Positions 6,047 through 7,509 of a stretch of DNA of 7,509 nt are shown one piece after another (the first letter of the stretch is position 1; each line of letters starts with the position of its first letter). A model generated the notes under the pieces. That model was not told the DNA's origin, made no database searches, and was given only the letters and a program-made list of their open reading frames with translations. A program made the position numbers and the translations under genes. This DNA is from Planctomycetota bacterium (GTDB lineage: Bacteria > Planctomycetota > Phycisphaerae > UBA1845 > CAIVHJ01): contig JADFJZ010000058.1 in the NCBI GenBank assembly GCA_022565195.1, forward strand, positions 1 to 7,509, written 5' to 3'.

Positions 6047-6075
6047 TTGCGGCATACACACCGGACCATTATACT
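6047..6075 (+). promoter_or_regulatory. Candidate sigma70-type promoter of mutL
   Basis: TTGCGG (6047-6052) and TATACT (6070-6075) are separated by 17 bp. The -10 matches 5/6 and the -35 is weak (3/6). The predicted start near 6082 leaves a leader of about 34 bases before the mutL ATG. AGGAAG (6097-6102) is the best ribosome-site candidate, though 13 bases from the ATG is long. Confidence 0.45.
6068..6073 (-). promoter_or_regulatory. Consensus -10 element for the isomerase-like gene, overlapping the mutL -10
   Basis: The minus strand reads a perfect TATAAT (complement of 6068-6073). It overlaps the plus-strand TATACT at 6070-6075. No good -35 is found 16-18 bp upstream (the minus strand reads GATGCC at 17 bp). 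A start near 6061 would leave a leader of about 34 bases before the ATG at 6026. Confidence 0.4.
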
Positions 6076-6115
6076 GTCGCCGACCCAAAGGGCATCAGGA
6101 AGATCAGATTCACAC

Positions 6116-7509
6116 ATGGCAACGATCCAACCACTTCCGGACTTGTTGGTCAACAAGATCGCCGCGGGCGAGGTCATCGAGAGGCCCGCCAGCGTGGTGA
6201 AGGAGTTGCTCGAAAACGCGCTCGATGCCGGGGCGACACGCATCTCGCTGACCATCGAGGACGGTGGGAAGAAACTGATTCGCGTCACCGACAATGGCTC
6301 GGGGATCGCCGCCGACCAACTGGACTTGGCGGTCATGCCGCACGCCACCAGCAAGATCTCCACCGAGGAGGACTTGTTTCGCATTCACACAATGGGCTTT
6401 CGCGGCGAGGCCCTGGCGAGCATCGGCTCCGTCGCCCACTTGAACATCAAATCACGAGCATCGCAGGCTGCAGAAGGTGCTGAAATCCACGTGGCCGGCG
6501 AGGAGATTCAGTCTCGAACCGCGGTGGGCTGTCCGGTTGGCACGACCGTCGAGATCCGCGACCTCTTCTTCAACGTGCCGGCCCGGCGGAAATTCCTCCG
6601 CGGCGCCAACACGGAGTCCGGGCACGTACAGGAGCAGTTCGCCCGCGTGGCGCTGCCGAATCCTCAGGTTGAGTTTGAACTATTCAACGGCTCACGCCAA
6701 GTCAAGCACTTGCCCCGCTGCGAGGACATGCGTGAACGAATCAGCGCGTTTCATGGCACTGAAATAGCGCAGGACTTGATCCGCATCGAGCGGGATGAGC
6801 GCGGGCTGCGGATCGTGGGCTATGCCGCCAAGCCGGCCCAGAACCGAGCCTCGGGCAAGTGGCAGTATGTCTTCCTGAACGGACGGTACATCCGCGATCG
6901 CTACGTGCAGCATGCCGTCAAGGAAGCCTACCGAGGCCTGATGGAGCACGATCGCTTTCCCGTGGTGTTCCTGTCCCTGGGGATCGATCCGGAGCAGGTC
7001 GATATCAATGTTCATCCGACGAAGATTGAGGTCCGCTGGCAGGACTCCAACATGATTCATTCGCAGGTGCTCTCGGCGCTGCGCGAGACGTTCCTGCAGC
7101 ATGATTTGACGCCGGCGCTGAGCGCGCGGCGCGCGGCTGCCCCGCTCACGTCTGAACAACGGCTGGAAGAGAGACAGCGTATCGCTGACTTTTTCAAACA
7201 AGCTACGCCGGCGTCCGCCGGCGACGCGCCGAGTCGTATCGGCTCAGAGATGCCGACGCAGACGGCTTCGGTGAGCATGGCCGACCTGGCCATGAGGTTC
7301 CAGGGCGGTTCCGATGCCGAAAGCGCAGCCGCCGGCGAAGAGGCTTCAGGCTTCAGGCTACAGGCTACAGGCGCTTCCGCTGAAGCCCGGAGCCCGGAGC
7401 CCGGAGCCTTCCGCCCCGCACCGGTGCCTGTGCTCCAACTGCACAGAACCTATCTCGTGACCGAGACGGACGAAGGCATGCTCATCATCGACCAGCACGC
7501 CCTGCACGA
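6116..7509 (+). CDS. mutL: DNA mismatch repair protein MutL (3' end outside window)
   Basis: The frame runs from ATG 6116 to the window edge: 464 full codons and no stop. The N-terminal GHKL ATPase is complete. 'NKIAAGEVIERPASVVKELL' leads to motif I with E30 and N34 ('ELLENALDAGA'), then 'DNGSGI' (59-64), 'HATSKI' (76-81), 'GFRGEALASIG' (94-104), 'FFNVPARRKFL' (151-161), 'FLNGRYIRD' (253-261) and 'NVHPTKIEVRW' with K303. Residues 335-437 are a low-complexity linker, and the C-terminal domain begins near 'VLQLHRTYLV' (439-448). The window ends inside 'DQHALH' (459-464). This is the start of the DQHA-x2-E-x4-E metal motif of endonuclease-active MutL, which suggests a MutH-independent nicking system; the two remaining bases, GA, allow the expected Glu. 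MutL couples MutS mismatch recognition to strand incision. Oddity: two 7-bp tandem arrays in the linker (7342-7372, 7385-7408). The gene diverges from the isomerase-like gene. Confidence 0.97.
   Translation, partial: MATIQPLPDLLVNKIAAGEVIERPASVVKELLENALDAGATRISLTIEDGGKKLIRVTDNGSGIAADQLDLAVMPHATSKISTEEDLFRIHTMGFRGEALASIGSVAHLNIKSRASQAAEGAEIHVAGEEIQSRTAVGCPVGTTVEIRDLFFNVPARRKFLRGANTESGHVQEQFARVALPNPQVEFELFNGSRQVKHLPRCEDMRERISAFHGTEIAQDLIRIERDERGLRIVGYAAKPAQNRASGKWQYVFLNGRYIRDRYVQHAVKEAYRGLMEHDRFPVVFLSLGIDPEQVDINVHPTKIEVRWQDSNMIHSQVLSALRETFLQHDLTPALSARRAAAPLTSEQRLEERQRIADFFKQATPASAGDAPSRIGSEMPTQTASVSMADLAMRFQGGSDAESAAAGEEASGFRLQATGASAEARSPEPGAFRPAPVPVLQLHRTYLVTETDEGMLIIDQHALH
7342..7372 (+). repeat. 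In-frame heptanucleotide array (GGCTTCA/GGCTACA) in the mutL linker
   Basis: Two GGCTTCA units (7342-7348, 7349-7355) are followed by two GGCTACA units (7356-7362, 7363-7369) and a partial GGC (7370-7372), about 4.4 copies. It encodes about residues 409-419 in the linker between the ATPase and C-terminal domains. Losing one unit puts the frame on a TGA at 7458-7460; gaining one gives a TGA at 7381-7383. Confidence 0.92.
7385..7408 (+). repeat. In-frame heptanucleotide array (GCCCGGA) in the mutL linker
   Basis: Three exact GCCCGGA units (7385-7391, 7392-7398, 7399-7405) are followed by a partial GCC (7406-7408), about 3.4 copies. It starts 12 bases after the first array and encodes about residues 424-431 ('ARSPEPGA'). 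Losing one unit leads to the TGA at 7458-7460; gaining one leaves the new frame open to the window end. Confidence 0.92.

Overview
The window looks like chromosomal DNA of a GC-rich planctomycete or close relative. This rests on three things: the cysteine-rich secreted domain at the left edge, whose 'DVWYNY…GTLTVSTC…GCNDD' pattern is typical of planctomycete extracellular proteins; the DUF1844 protein; and heptanucleotide tandem repeats between and inside genes. Assignment to a class is not possible from this much sequence. No rRNA, tRNA, CRISPR array or complete insertion sequence was seen.

Layout. Positions 2-415 (+) hold the C-terminal end of a secreted cysteine-rich protein, closed by a strong intrinsic terminator (461-510). 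Three minus-strand genes follow, read from right to left: a DUF1844 protein (3178-3570), a rhomboid intramembrane protease with a C-terminal TPR-like region (1939-3141), and a CvpA-family membrane protein with a long soluble tail (601-1761). The first two are only 36 bp apart and probably form an operon; the third follows after 177 bp. A 361-bp divergent intergenic region (3571-3931) carries a candidate promoter with a palindrome in its spacer, and a 112-bp MITE-like element with near-perfect terminal inverted repeats. Next is pepT (3932-5164, +, GTG start), which converges on a minus-strand TIM-barrel sugar isomerase-like gene (5238-6026). The two stops are separated by 73 bp, half of which is a 7-bp tandem repeat. 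The isomerase-like gene and mutL (6116 to the window end, +) diverge from a 89-bp region with overlapping -10 elements.

The genes do not form one pathway. They cover membrane proteolysis and an unassigned envelope function (DUF1844, rhomboid, CvpA), peptide catabolism (PepT), an isomerase-fold protein of unknown substrate, and mismatch repair (MutL).

The most notable observation is in mutL. Its linker contains two arrays of 7-bp units, about 4.4 and 3.4 copies. Because 7 is not a multiple of 3, a one-unit slip breaks the frame. In three of the four possible single-unit changes a stop codon is reached inside this window, before the C-terminal endonuclease motif. A repair gene whose own reading frame depends on slippage-prone DNA could act as a reversible mutator switch; this is inference. 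The second point is the isomerase-like protein, which appears to lack three of the four metal-ligand positions of its fold.
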